From Peteryoungia rhizophila (GTDB lineage Bacteria > Pseudomonadota > Alphaproteobacteria > Rhizobiales > Rhizobiaceae): a stretch of 64,000 bases of DNA. How positions within the stretch are numbered: the stretch's first letter is position 1; the number at the start of each line of letters is the position of its first letter. Where the stretch lies: the NCBI RefSeq assembly GCF_004912145.1, contig NZ_STGT01000001.1, positions 1,178,001 to 1,242,000 on the forward strand, given 5' to 3'. Shown in pieces: positions 8,915 through 17,293 of the stretch. The notes beneath the pieces are model-generated. The model was not told the origin of the DNA. It ran no database searches and saw only the letters and a program-made list of their open reading frames with translations. The position numbers and the translations under genes are program-made.

Positions 8915-10069
8915 ATGGCAAAGGCAGATTTCTACGAGACCCTTGGGGTCGGCCGTACGGCAGACGAGAAGGAGCTGAAAAGCGCCTTCCGCAAGCTAGC
9001 GATGAAATACCACCCGGACAAAAACCCGGGAGACGATGAGGCGGAAAAGAAGTTCAAGGAACTCAACGAGGCCTATGAAACCCTGAAGGATCCGCAGAAG
9101 CGGGCGGCCTATGACCGCTTCGGCCACGCTGCCTTCGAACAGGGTGGCATGGGTGGCGGCTTCGGCGGTGGCGGCGGTGGTTTTGCCGGCGGCGGCGGAT
9201 TTTCCGACATCTTCGAGGACATCTTCGGCGAAATGATGGGCGGTGGCCGCGGCGGTCGTGCTCGCTCCAGCGGCGGCCGCGAACGCGGTGCCGACCTGCG
9301 CTACAACATGGAAATCAGCCTCGAAGAAGCCTTTACCGGCAAAACGGCGCAGATCCGGGTTCCCACCTCGATCACCTGTGACGTCTGCACGGGATCGGGC
9401 GCAAAGCCCGGGACGCAGCCCAAGACCTGCACGACTTGCCAGGGTTCCGGCCGCGTACGCGCCGCGCAAGGCTTCTTCTCGATCGAACGCACCTGCCCGA
9501 CCTGTCATGGTCGCGGCCAGACGATCAGCGATCCCTGCACGAAGTGCAACGGCCAGGGCCGGATGACCGAAGAACGGTCGCTGTCGGTCAATATTCCGTC
9601 GGGCATCGAGGACGGTACACGCATTCGCCTGCAGGGCGAGGGCGAGGCCGGACTGCGCGGTGGTCCGTCGGGTGATCTCTACATTTTCCTGTCGGTGAAG
9701 CCGCACGAGTTCTTCCAGCGTGACGGGGCGGATCTCTACTGCTCCGTTCCGATCTCGATGACGACGGCGGCACTCGGCGGCACCTTCGATGTGGTGACGC
9801 TGGATGGGACAAAGTCGCGTGTGACGGTTCCGGAGGGCACCCAGCCCGGCAAGCAGTTCCGCCTGAAGGGCAAAGGCATGCCGGTCCTTCGCTCGACGCA
9901 GATTGGTGATCTCTACATCCAGATCCAGATCGAGACGCCGCAGAAGCTGACGAAGCGGCAGCGCGAACTGCTGCAGGAATTCGAGCAGCTGTCGTCGAAG
10001 GAGAACAATCCGGAATCGACGGGCTTCTTTGCCCGGATGAAGGATTTCTTCGACACGCTCAGCGACTGA
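8915..10069 (+). CDS. dnaJ: Co-chaperone DnaJ (Hsp40)
   Basis: A 384-residue type I J-protein. The J domain carries YHPDKNPGD with the HPD motif that stimulates DnaK ATPase. A long Gly/Phe-rich linker (about residues 75-115) follows. The zinc domain has all four repeats: [24 protein letters not shown] and CTKCNGQG. Two C-terminal beta domains end in FFDTLSD. There is no strong Shine-Dalgarno, so translation probably depends on coupling to the gene immediately upstream. A rho-independent terminator closes the operon. Confidence 0.97.
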   Translation: MAKADFYETLGVGRTADEKELKSAFRKLAMKYHPDKNPGDDEAEKKFKELNEAYETLKDPQKRAAYDRFGHAAFEQGGMGGGFGGGGGGFAGGGGFSDIFEDIFGEMMGGGRGGRARSSGGRERGADLRYNMEISLEEAFTGKTAQIRVPTSITCDVCTGSGAKPGTQPKTCTTCQGSGRVRAAQGFFSIERTCPTCHGRGQTISDPCTKCNGQGRMTEERSLSVNIPSGIEDGTRIRLQGEGEAGLRGGPSGDLYIFLSVKPHEFFQRDGADLYCSVPISMTTAALGGTFDVVTLDGTKSRVTVPEGTQPGKQFRLKGKGMPVLRSTQIGDLYIQIQIETPQKLTKRQRELLQEFEQLSSKENNPESTGFFARMKDFFDTLSD

Positions 10070-10095
10070 GCTCGGCAGAGTGAAGACAAGATTTG

Positions 10096-10127
10096 CAAGG
10101 GGCGGGCCAACAAGGTCCGCCCCTTTT
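10096..10127 (+). terminator. Terminator of the dnaK-dnaJ operon
   Basis: A GC-rich stem built from AAGGGGCGG and CCGCCCCTT, with a further G-T pair and an AACAA loop, ends in CCCCTTTT. It lies between dnaJ and the convergent small membrane protein gene. Confidence 0.85.
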
Positions 10128-10136
10128 GCATGGGCG

Positions 10137-10388
10137 TCAGGCGAGGAGGCGCGGCTGGCGTAGGATGAACCAGGCGAAGTGCTTCTGGATCGTGGGTGCG
10201 ATTCCATAAACGATCGACAGCACCATGATCGGTGCCAGGAGAGCCGTGCGAGCCCAGATCGGCCAGCCCTCGGTCAGCGGCATGAGCACGTAGAGAATGG
10301 CGGTGACAAAGGGGTAGATCACTAGGAGCATCAGAAGGGCGAGCCGATGCTTGGAAGGTGTGGGACGCTGCGCAGACGGGATGGACAT
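10137..10388 (-). CDS. Small inner-membrane protein of unknown function, divergent from a TetR gene
   Basis: An 83-residue protein with two predicted membrane segments (RLALLMLLVIYPFVTAILYV and ARTALLAPIMVLSIVYGIAP). The start at 10388 was chosen over the ATG at 10400 because GGAG, overlapping that upstream ATG, sits seven bases before it. The sequence resembles the membrane tail sometimes found fused to antibiotic-biosynthesis-monooxygenase-like domains, here on its own; that comparison is from memory. Its start faces the TetR gene across a 98-bp region holding a palindrome, so it is probably the target of that repressor. Confidence 0.72.
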   Translation of the reverse strand: MSIPSAQRPTPSKHRLALLMLLVIYPFVTAILYVLMPLTEGWPIWARTALLAPIMVLSIVYGIAPTIQKHFAWFILRQPRLLA

Positions 10389-10409
10389 GGGAGGCTCCAT
10401 AAGAACGAT

Positions 10410-10444
10410 ACGTTTCGTTTATATTGAAACGGGCCGTTTCGTTC
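10410..10444. promoter_or_regulatory. Probable TetR operator in the divergent promoter region
   Basis: A perfect palindrome, GAAACGGGCCGTTTC (10426-10440), is extended by repeated half-sites CGTTTCGTT at 10411 and 10435. It lies between the small membrane protein and the TetR gene and would overlap both promoters. This is the usual arrangement for an autoregulated TetR repressor controlling its divergent neighbour. Confidence 0.6.
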
Positions 10445-10486
10445 AATAGATTTTTCTGCTAGGGATCGGGCAAAGGAGCATCGACT

Positions 10487-11101
10487 GTGACGAGCATCAT
10501 ACCCGACATCACAAAGCGCACGTCGATCGGCGCGCAACGGAACCCCGCTAGCGAGGAGGCGATCCTCACAGCTGCGGCCGAGATCCTCAGCGAAGGCGGG
10601 CTGTCCGCCTTTTCCATCGAAGCGGTGGCGCGGCGAGCCAAGGCCGGAAAGCCGACCATCTATCGCTGGTGGCCCTCCAAGGCGGCGCTGCTGCTCGACG
10701 TCTATCATCGACAGAAGGGAGAGACCTTCTATCCCGACACCGGGAGCACGCGGGGGGACCTGATCGCCTTCCTCGAGACCCTGCTCGGATTCTGGACGAA
10801 GAGCGGTGGAGAGGTGTTTCGGTCGATCATTGCCGAGGCGCAGAGCGACCCAGCGGCGTTGGAGGCGCTGCGCGACTATGCGGTAACGCGTTGTCGGGCA
10901 AGCGGCATCATCCTGGAGCGGGGAGTGGCGCGCGGAGAGATCCAGGCCGATCTCGACATTCCGCTGGTCATGGAGCTGTTCTCCAGCTTCTGCTGGCAGC
11001 GACTGCTGACCGGGCGCCTGGATGCATCACGCGAACAGCTCTCGCATCTCGTCGATGCGGTGCTGACCGGCTTCGCGACGCAGAACCGCCACGCTCAGTA
11101 G
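10487..11101 (+). CDS. TetR/AcrR family transcriptional regulator
   Basis: A 204-residue repressor. The helix-turn-helix reads FSIEAVARRAKAGKPTIYRW, followed by WPSKAALLLDVY, the TetR signature. The C-terminal ligand domain matches the TetR_C family with a typical TGRL-containing helix. It starts at a GTG preceded by AAGGAG (10472-10477). Its stop overlaps by seven bases with the stop of the convergent slyX gene. It probably represses the divergent small membrane protein through the palindrome between them; the inducer is unknown. Confidence 0.88.
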   Translation: MTSIIPDITKRTSIGAQRNPASEEAILTAAAEILSEGGLSAFSIEAVARRAKAGKPTIYRWWPSKAALLLDVYHRQKGETFYPDTGSTRGDLIAFLETLLGFWTKSGGEVFRSIIAEAQSDPAALEALRDYAVTRCRASGIILERGVARGEIQADLDIPLVMELFSSFCWQRLLTGRLDASREQLSHLVDAVLTGFATQNRHAQ

Positions 11102-11304
11102 TGTGGCGGTCGGGTGATGGCGGGGGCTTCGAGGCCCTGCTCTTCCAAGGACAGGAAACGCTCCGTCAGACGATCCAGCTTTGCGCGGGTTTGCTCGACT
11201 ATCTTCCACTGTTCCGTCAGCTGGTCCGACAGTTCCTCGATCACACGCGTCTGATGCGCAACGGTCTCTTCCAGACGCGTGATGCGTTCTTCCTGCGTGT
11301 CCAT
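11095..11304 (-). CDS. slyX: SlyX family protein
   Basis: A 69-residue coiled-coil protein opening MDTQEERITRLEETVAHQ and ending in the family signature APAITRPPHY. SlyX proteins are small, fully helical and of unclear function. The start was set at 11304 because GGAGA lies seven bases upstream; a longer form from 11316 is possible. The C-terminal codons run into the 3' end of the TetR gene on the other strand. Confidence 0.85.
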   Translation of the reverse strand: MDTQEERITRLEETVAHQTRVIEELSDQLTEQWKIVEQTRAKLDRLTERFLSLEEQGLEAPAITRPPHY

Positions 11305-11381
11305 GGCTTTCTCCATCGTCTCGATACGGCCTAGATGCCGCAAGACGCGGGCGCGGTCAAACGCCGTCGGGCGCGATGCCT

Positions 11382-11669
11382 TCAGCGCTGCTTCTTCCTG
11401 CGATAGGGCATGGCCATGACGGCCGATGCCGTGACGGCGGCGGCAAAGATCAGTGCGAGGGGAACTGCCAGCATGATGGTCGGCAAGATCGGGTGGCTGG
11501 ACCGGGCGAGCGACGTGCCAAGCCCGCCGAAATCGAGCCAGACGATGGCGAAGGCCACCAGAAAACCCAGGGCCGCACCGAAACTGGCATTGAGCGCGAG
11601 GAAGCCCAACATCTCCCAATGGTCTCGGCGGGCTTCTTCGGGTGTCAGATCATCGGGATGGAGGGGCAT
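11382..11669 (-). CDS. Small membrane protein of unknown function
   Basis: A 95-residue protein with two strong membrane segments (FGAALGFLVAFAIVWLDFGG and LPTIMLAVPLALIFAAAVTA), a charged N-terminus (HPDDLTPEEARRDHWE) and a basic C-terminus (YRRKKQR). The positive-inside rule places both ends in the cytoplasm. It lies 77 bp upstream of slyX on the same strand and may share its transcript. I see no catalytic motif and no family I can name with confidence. Confidence 0.75.
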   Translation of the reverse strand: MPLHPDDLTPEEARRDHWEMLGFLALNASFGAALGFLVAFAIVWLDFGGLGTSLARSSHPILPTIMLAVPLALIFAAAVTASAVMAMPYRRKKQR

Positions 11670-11827
11670 GGCAAAGCCTCCGGCTTGGGTGTTCTGTCAA
11701 ACTACAGTGATGGCTGGAGAGTTCCATGTCGCCAAGCGCCGCATGCCCTGTTCGACCAGAGATTGGCGCTTGCGCCTTGCCATCGACAGTCAATCGGCCT
11801 AGCTCAAGGCGACAACGATTCCGACCG

Positions 11828-12955
11828 ATGACCCAGAAGACACAGATCCACCGGCTCAAACTCAGCGATTTCCGCAACTACACGCAGGCCGGCCTTTCGC
11901 TGGACGGGCGGCATGTGGTGCTGGTCGGCGACAATGGTGCGGGCAAGACCAATTTCATGGAGGCGATCTCCTTCCTGTCGCCGGGGCGCGGTCTTCGCCG
12001 CGCCGTACTCGCCGATATTCCAAGGCTTGGAGCCACGGGAAGCTTCACGGTCTTTGCCGCGATCGACGGAATGGCAGGTGAAGCCGATATCGGCACCGGT
12101 ACCGAGACCACGGAAGAGGACAATCTGGTCCGCCGGCTGAGGATCAACGGCGCGGCTGCGAAATCTGTCGATGAACTCACCGATCATCTGCGGATCCTCT
12201 GGCTGACCCCGGCCATGGATGGGCTGTTCACCGGCCCATCGGCAGACAGGCGTCGCTTCCTCGACCGGCTGGTGCTGTCGCTCGACCCCGCCCATGGGCG
12301 GCGCGCGAACGACTTCGAGCGGGCGATGCGGAGCCGCAACCGGCTCCTGTCGGAAGGGCGCTTCGATCCGAGCTGGCTCTCCGGCATCGAACAGCAGATG
12401 GCAGCCCTCGGGGTCGCGATGGCCGCGGCGCGGCGGGAGATGCTCGGCCTGCTTTCAGGCCTTATAGAAGCGGATCGGGAAACATCCGCATTTCCTTCCG
12501 CATCCCTGTCTCTCAACGGTTTCCTCGATGACCTCGCCGACCTGCCGGCCTTCGAGTTCGAAGAGCGGTATATCGAGATCCTCGCTCAGTCGCGTCACCG
12601 GGATGCTGCGGCAGGACGGACGCTGGACGGGCCACATCGGGCCGATCTGATCGTGCGGCACATCGAAAAGGATATGGATGCGGAGCGCTGTTCGACCGGC
12701 GAGCAGAAGGCACTGCTGATCGGGCTCATACTCGCCCATGCTCGGCTGGTGGCGACGATGACCGGATTTGCACCGATCCTGCTGCTCGACGAGATTGCAG
12801 CGCATCTTGACGAAGGGCGGAGGGCAGCCCTGTTCGAACGCATCGACGCACTCGGCGGACAGGCCTTCATGACGGGAACCGACAAGGCGATGTTCTCGGC
12901 GCTGGGTGAGCGCGCGCAGTTCGTCACCGTGCGGGATGGAGGTCTCGATGGCTGA
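11828..12955 (+). CDS. recF: DNA replication and repair protein RecF
   Basis: A 375-residue ABC-type ATPase that loads RecA at gaps with RecO and RecR. Visible are LSDFRNYTQAGL, the Walker A loop GDNGAGKTNF (about residues 34-43), the RecF-specific DGPHRADL, the signature STGEQKALLIGLILAHA and the Walker B LLLDEIAAHLD. The ATG at 11828 gives the normal RecF N-terminus. It is not next to dnaA-dnaN as in many bacteria but is followed by moeB, an arrangement I recall from rhizobia. Confidence 0.95.
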   Translation: MTQKTQIHRLKLSDFRNYTQAGLSLDGRHVVLVGDNGAGKTNFMEAISFLSPGRGLRRAVLADIPRLGATGSFTVFAAIDGMAGEADIGTGTETTEEDNLVRRLRINGAAAKSVDELTDHLRILWLTPAMDGLFTGPSADRRRFLDRLVLSLDPAHGRRANDFERAMRSRNRLLSEGRFDPSWLSGIEQQMAALGVAMAAARREMLGLLSGLIEADRETSAFPSASLSLNGFLDDLADLPAFEFEERYIEILAQSRHRDAAAGRTLDGPHRADLIVRHIEKDMDAERCSTGEQKALLIGLILAHARLVATMTGFAPILLLDEIAAHLDEGRRAALFERIDALGGQAFMTGTDKAMFSALGERAQFVTVRDGGLDG

Positions 12956-12997
12956 CACGACTTTTCATCGCCCCGCTCGGGTGGCAAGGTGACGCCC

Positions 12998-13756
12998 ATG
13001 GATCCGCTGTCGCCCGAAGAACTCTCTCGCTATCACCGCCATATCCTGCTGCCGGAAGTGGGTGGCCATGGGCAGCAATTGCTCAAAGCAGCGCGCGTCA
13101 TGGTGATCGGCGCCGGCGGGCTCGGCTCGCCTGTGCTGCAATATCTCGCGGCAGCGGGTGTCGGTACGCTCGGGATCGTCGACAATGATGGCGTGTCGCT
13201 GTCCAATCTCCAGCGGCAGGTCATTCATGACACGGGAACGCTCGGGGAGAGAAAAACCGAAAGTGCCGCCCAGGCCATTGCGAGGCTCAACCCGCATTGC
13301 CGGATCATGCGGTATGAGGAGCGCTTCGATGCCGGTTTCGCGCGGGACTATCTTCCGCGCTATACGCTGCTGATCGACGGGTCCGACAATTTTTCCACGC
13401 GCTACGCGGCAGCTGATGCGGCCGAGCTTGCGAAGGTGCCGCTGGTGACGGGGGCAGTCGGGCGGTTCGACGGGACCGTGACGGTGTTGAAGCCGTATGA
13501 GAATGGTCCCGATGGCGAGCTCCATCCCCGCTACACCGACCTCTTCCCCGAACCGCCCCCCGAAGGCCTCGTGCCGGCCTGTGCGGAAGCGGGTGTGATC
13601 GGGGCGCTGACCGGTGTGATCGGCACGCTGATGGCGATGGAGGCGATCAAGGTGATCACCGGCATCGGCGAGCCTTTGGTCGGGCGGCTGTTGATGTATG
13701 ACGGGCTCGCGGCCCGCTTCGATACTATTCGCTACAAGCGACGGGCTGGCGCATGA
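12998..13756 (+). CDS. moeB: MoeB/ThiF family sulphur-carrier adenylyltransferase
   Basis: A 252-residue E1-like enzyme that adenylates the C-terminal glycine of MoaD or ThiS. Features are the opening SRYHRHILLPEVGGHGQQLL, the nucleotide loop VIGAGGLGSPVLQYL, the catalytic arginine in SNLQRQVIH, DGSDNFSTRY and a late ALTGVIGTLMAMEAIK. The two CxxC zinc pairs of E. coli MoeB are absent and there is no rhodanese domain. The start at 12998 follows AAGGTG at 12986-12991. The gene overlaps the next one by ATGA, implying coupling. Confidence 0.9.
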   Translation: MDPLSPEELSRYHRHILLPEVGGHGQQLLKAARVMVIGAGGLGSPVLQYLAAAGVGTLGIVDNDGVSLSNLQRQVIHDTGTLGERKTESAAQAIARLNPHCRIMRYEERFDAGFARDYLPRYTLLIDGSDNFSTRYAAADAAELAKVPLVTGAVGRFDGTVTVLKPYENGPDGELHPRYTDLFPEPPPEGLVPACAEAGVIGALTGVIGTLMAMEAIKVITGIGEPLVGRLLMYDGLAARFDTIRYKRRAGA

Positions 13757-14229
13757 GCGTGAACATCAGCCGGATCGACGACAGCTTCTCATGCTTCGAG
13801 GAATTGCTGGCGCTGATTATGGGCTCCTTCGCCTATATGGACGGCGTGATCGACCCGCCCTCCTCTGCCCATCGGCTGACTGTCGCAACACTCCAGGACA
13901 AAGTCCGAGACGAGATCGGGCTGACTGCTGAGATCGACGGGCGACTGGTCGGCTGCGCTTTCTTAAGGCCGGAACCAGATTTCCTCTATGTCGGCAAGCT
14001 GGCGGTTTCGCCTGAGGCCCAGGGGGCCGGCATCGGCAGCCGATTCCTCGCCGAGGCCGAGGCTATCGCTCGACAGATGCGCAAGCCCGCCCTGCGGCTT
14101 GAGACCCGGATCGAACTGACGGGCAACCACCGTCGTTTCGCAGCCTGGGGCTTCGTCCGGACGGCAGAGAAGTGCCATGCAGGCTACGATCGCACCACCT
14201 TTATCGAGATGCAGAAGCTCCTGTCCTGA
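13753..14229 (+). CDS. GNAT family N-acetyltransferase
   Basis: A 158-residue acetyltransferase. The acetyl-CoA pyrophosphate loop is SPEAQGAGIGSRFL (about residues 88-101), preceded by the beta strand FLYVGKLAV. The late segment NHRRFAAWGFVRT is typical of small-molecule acetyltransferases. Its ATG overlaps the moeB stop (ATGA), so both are probably translated from one message. The substrate is not predictable. Confidence 0.87.
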   Translation: MSVNISRIDDSFSCFEELLALIMGSFAYMDGVIDPPSSAHRLTVATLQDKVRDEIGLTAEIDGRLVGCAFLRPEPDFLYVGKLAVSPEAQGAGIGSRFLAEAEAIARQMRKPALRLETRIELTGNHRRFAAWGFVRTAEKCHAGYDRTTFIEMQKLLS

Positions 14230-14237
14230 CGGTATCG

Positions 14238-15251
14238 TCAACCCCTGCTCGGCAGGACACGGTTCGGCGGCCGGTGGCCGTCGAAATAGGTGCGGATATT
14301 GATGATCACCTTGTCGCCCATGTCGATGCGGCCTTCGATCGTGGCCGAGCCGGTATGCGGCAGGAGCACGACCTTGCCCTCATTGGCGAGCTTCACCAGC
14401 TTCGGATTGACCGCAGGTTCGTTCTCGAACACGTCGAGGCCGGCACCGGCAATCTTGCCGGCGCGCAACGCCTGGACCAGCGCATCCTCGTCGATGATGT
14501 CGCCACGGGCGGTATTCACAACATAGCTGGTGGGCTGCAGCAGGGCGAGCCGACGGGCGGAGAGCAGGTGGAAGGTTGCCGGCGTGGAGGGGCAGTTGAC
14601 CGAGACGATGTCGACGCGGGCGAGCATCTGGTCGAGGCTGTCCCAATATGTCGCTTCCAGCTCGTCCTCGGTCGCCGGATTGACCCGCTTGCGGTTGTGA
14701 TAATGGATCGACAGACCGAAGGCCTTGGCGCGACGCGCAACAGCCGTGCCGATGCGGCCCATGCCAATGATGCCAATGCGCTTGCCCGAGATACGGCGAC
14801 CGAGCATCCAGGTGGGCGACCAGCCTTCCCATTCGCCCGGCTTGTCCATGAGGACACGCGCGCCCTGCACGAGGCGGCGCGGCACGGCCAGGATCAGCGC
14901 CATGGTCATGTCGGCCGTATCTTCGGTGAGCACGTTCGGCGTATTGGTGACGGTAATGCCCTGTTTGGCTGCGGCATCAATGTCGATGTGATCGGTACCG
15001 TTCGAGAAACTGGCAATCAGCTTCATCTGCGGGCCGGCTTCGGCAATGAGGGATGCATCGATTCGGTCGGTAACGGTCGGCACCAGAACGTCCGCCGTCC
15101 GGACGGCCTCGATCAATTCTTCGCGCGTGCGCGGCGTGTCATCGACGTTCAACTCGGCTTCGAACAGCTCGCGCATGCGCGTTTCCACGGCATCGGGCAG
15201 TTTCCGCGTGATATAGACCTTGGGTCTTTTCCTGTTCGTCATGGGCCGCAT
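14238..15251 (-). CDS. D-isomer-specific 2-hydroxyacid dehydrogenase (glyoxylate reductase-like)
   Basis: A 337-residue NAD(P)H-dependent dehydrogenase. Motifs in order are VYITRKLPDAVE, the substrate loop SFSNGTDHID, the nucleotide fold GIIGMGRIGTAVARR, VSVNCPSTPATFHL, NTARGDIIDEDALVQALR with the catalytic arginine, an ENEPAVNP segment with the catalytic glutamate, and the catalytic histidine in LLPHTGSAT. The SNGTDHIDI and RKRVNPATE segments suit the GyaR/GRHPR group. The start at 15251 was preferred because AAGAAGG lies five bases upstream; 15242 is possible. It ends eight bases from the convergent GNAT gene. Confidence 0.88.
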   Translation of the reverse strand: MRPMTNRKRPKVYITRKLPDAVETRMRELFEAELNVDDTPRTREELIEAVRTADVLVPTVTDRIDASLIAEAGPQMKLIASFSNGTDHIDIDAAAKQGITVTNTPNVLTEDTADMTMALILAVPRRLVQGARVLMDKPGEWEGWSPTWMLGRRISGKRIGIIGMGRIGTAVARRAKAFGLSIHYHNRKRVNPATEDELEATYWDSLDQMLARVDIVSVNCPSTPATFHLLSARRLALLQPTSYVVNTARGDIIDEDALVQALRAGKIAGAGLDVFENEPAVNPKLVKLANEGKVVLLPHTGSATIEGRIDMGDKVIINIRTYFDGHRPPNRVLPSRG

Positions 15252-15434
15252 CAATGCCTTCTTCAGAACTCGTTAACCAAGTCGCGGGATACTCGCCACT
15301 CAGGAAGGCAATTTCTACCAAACCCGTCGGCGAAGACAAACAAAACTCGTCGGATCGTGACGGATTTGTCCGGAACCCGCTTGTCGCGCCACGGATCGGT
15401 CAGAAAGTACTTCATTTCCAGAGCTTAGCCCGGG

Positions 15435-15983
15435 ATGACCATGTTTCATAACCTGTGCCGCGTCAGTCTTGCATTCGGCGTCCTGCTGCTGTCTCTGATG
15501 GCCGGGCTGAGCGTCGGTCATGCGCAGTCCACGACCAAGGGTTCCAGCGGCCTACCCTTGCCGCGCTTCGTCAGCCTCAAGGCGGAGAGGGTCAATCTTC
15601 GTATCGGTCCAAGCACCGACTACGCGGTTTCCTGGCGCTACATGAAATCCGGTCTGCCGGTCGAGATCATCCGCGAATACGAGAACTGGCGGCAGATCCG
15701 CGATGCGGATGGCACCGAGGGTTGGGTCAACCAGACACTGCTCACCGGTGAGCGGACAGCCGTGGCCGCCCCCTGGATGCGCGGCAATGGCGAGGATGTC
15801 TACGTCATGATGCGGCGCGACTCGAACTCGTCCGCCGCCGTCACCGCAAAGCTCGAGCCCGGCGTCGTGCTGAAACTCGGCGAATGCAACGGCAACTGGT
15901 GCCGCGCCGAGACCAGTGGTGTCAGCGGTTGGGTCTCGCAAAACGAGATCTGGGGCGCTTATCCCGGCGAGGCCTTCAAATAA
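15435..15983 (+). CDS. Secreted protein with two bacterial SH3 domains
   Basis: A 182-residue protein with a signal peptide (hydrophobic VSLAFGVLLLSLMAGLSVG, cleavage after GHAQ). Two SH3-like modules follow: VNLRIGPSTDYAVSWRYMKS with ENWRQIRDADGTEGWVNQTL, and a second with VMMRRDSNSSAAVTAKLEPG and NGNWCRAETSGVSGWVSQNE. Such domains bind peptidoglycan or envelope partners in the periplasm. No enzyme domain is attached. The start could be 15435 or 15441. The last eight bases overlap the 3' end of the convergent PfkB kinase gene. Confidence 0.87.
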   Translation: MTMFHNLCRVSLAFGVLLLSLMAGLSVGHAQSTTKGSSGLPLPRFVSLKAERVNLRIGPSTDYAVSWRYMKSGLPVEIIREYENWRQIRDADGTEGWVNQTLLTGERTAVAAPWMRGNGEDVYVMMRRDSNSSAAVTAKLEPGVVLKLGECNGNWCRAETSGVSGWVSQNEIWGAYPGEAFK

Positions 15984-16968
15984 GGCCGATCTCCGCTGCA
16001 CCCTTTTTCAGGGACATCATCGGGCGCGGGCCGATCTGCTGGATGACGACGCCCGCGGCATAGCAGCCGAGATGGGCGCAGTCTTCGAGGCTCCGGCCAT
16101 TGGTGTAACCGAACAGGAAGCCGGAGGCGAAGAGATCGCCGGCGCCCGTGGTGTCGGTGACAGTCTCCACCTTGGTCGCCGGCACACGGATGCGCTGATC
16201 GTTCTTGACGATCACCGCCCCCTGATCGCCCATGGTGACGGCGGCGAGCTTGCAATCCTTTGCAATGCGGTCGAGGGCTTCGGCAAAATTGTCGGTCTCG
16301 TAGAGCGAGAGCGCTTCCTGCTCGTTGGCAAAGACGATATCGACCGTGCCGGAGCGCATCAGATCGAGGAATTCGGCGCGGTATCGGCCGACGCAGAAGC
16401 TGTCGGAGAGCGTCATCGACATTTCCCGGCCGGCTTCATGGGAAATGCGGGCACAATCGAGGATCGCCTGCTTGGCGCGCGGCGGATCCCAGAGATATCC
16501 TTCGAAATAAGTGACCTTGGATTTTGCCACGACTTCCGGTTCCACGTCTTCTGGACCGAACTCGACGCAGGCGCCGAGATAGGTGTTCATCGAACGCTCG
16601 CCGTCTTCGGTGACGAAGATCATGCTGCGGGCGGTCGGCGGCTGGCTGCCCAGCGGGCGGGTTTCGAAATGCACGCCCTGGGCGCGAATGTCATGGGTGA
16701 AGATTTCGCCGAGCTGATCTTCCGCGACCTTGCCGAAATAGGCGGCCTTGCCACCGAAATTCGCGATACCGGCTGCTGTGTTGCCGGCGCTGCCGCCAGA
16801 GGCTTCCACCGCCGGTCCCATCATGGCGTAAAGCCTTTCGGCACGTTCCGCGTCGATCAGGTTCATGGCGCTTTTGGTGATGCCGTTGTCGATCAGAAAC
16901 TGGTCGTCGCAGCGAGAAATAATGTCGACGATCGCGTTTCCGACAGTCAGGACATCGAACTGGCTCAT
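15976..16968 (-). CDS. PfkB family carbohydrate kinase (adenosine kinase-like)
   Basis: A 330-residue ribokinase-fold kinase. It starts MSQFDVLTVGNAIVDIISRC, has the N-terminal PfkB signature GGSAGNTAAGIANFGGKAAY and the C-terminal signature DTTGAGDLFASGFLFGYTNG with the catalytic aspartate. Homologues in rhizobia are usually labelled adenosine kinase; substrate choice between adenosine and a sugar cannot be proved here. An earlier in-frame start at 17049 was rejected because the added 27 residues are not family-like. No partner gene on the same strand lies close by. Confidence 0.87.
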   Translation of the reverse strand: MSQFDVLTVGNAIVDIISRCDDQFLIDNGITKSAMNLIDAERAERLYAMMGPAVEASGGSAGNTAAGIANFGGKAAYFGKVAEDQLGEIFTHDIRAQGVHFETRPLGSQPPTARSMIFVTEDGERSMNTYLGACVEFGPEDVEPEVVAKSKVTYFEGYLWDPPRAKQAILDCARISHEAGREMSMTLSDSFCVGRYRAEFLDLMRSGTVDIVFANEQEALSLYETDNFAEALDRIAKDCKLAAVTMGDQGAVIVKNDQRIRVPATKVETVTDTTGAGDLFASGFLFGYTNGRSLEDCAHLGCYAAGVVIQQIGPRPMMSLKKGAAEIGLI

Positions 16969-17086
16969 AGGGTCCGGGGCTCCGTTTGCTTGCCAAACGG
17001 TCATAGCCGTTTTTCCGGCGATGGGAAGAGGCAAGCGGGTAAACGTCATTTTGTCGTAACATCGGGCCGTTACTCACTATCTCGCG

Positions 17087-17220
17087 GGCGCCCATCTCCC
17101 CTGGACGTCCGTCAGACCGTTTCAGGTTTTGTACGGGAGAGCCGACCACGGATGTACTGGCGGCGGATCCCAACCCGGCATGACGCCGGGCGTGAAAGCA
17201 GGCAATGGCCTGCTTTTGTC
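17087..17220 (+). ncRNA. Candidate sRNA or long structured leader upstream of the AEC transporter gene
   Basis: The 325-bp gap between the PfkB kinase and the transporter holds TTGTCG (17051-17056) and CACTAT (17075-17080) spaced by 18, then a GC-rich hairpin CCCGGC-ATGAC-GCCGGG (17175-17190). A terminator-like hairpin AAAGCAGGC-AATG-GCCTGCTTTT (17195-17217) follows. This gives a self-contained unit of about 130 bases ending in a T-run. It may be an independent sRNA or an attenuator for the transporter, whose start is 77 bases further on. It matches no family I can name. Confidence 0.45.
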
Positions 17221-17293
17221 GTTTATGGCGGATTGGCGGAGAGCGGCAGGCGGCCTAAGAAGGCTGTATCTTGCCATTCCAGAGTCGATTTTC

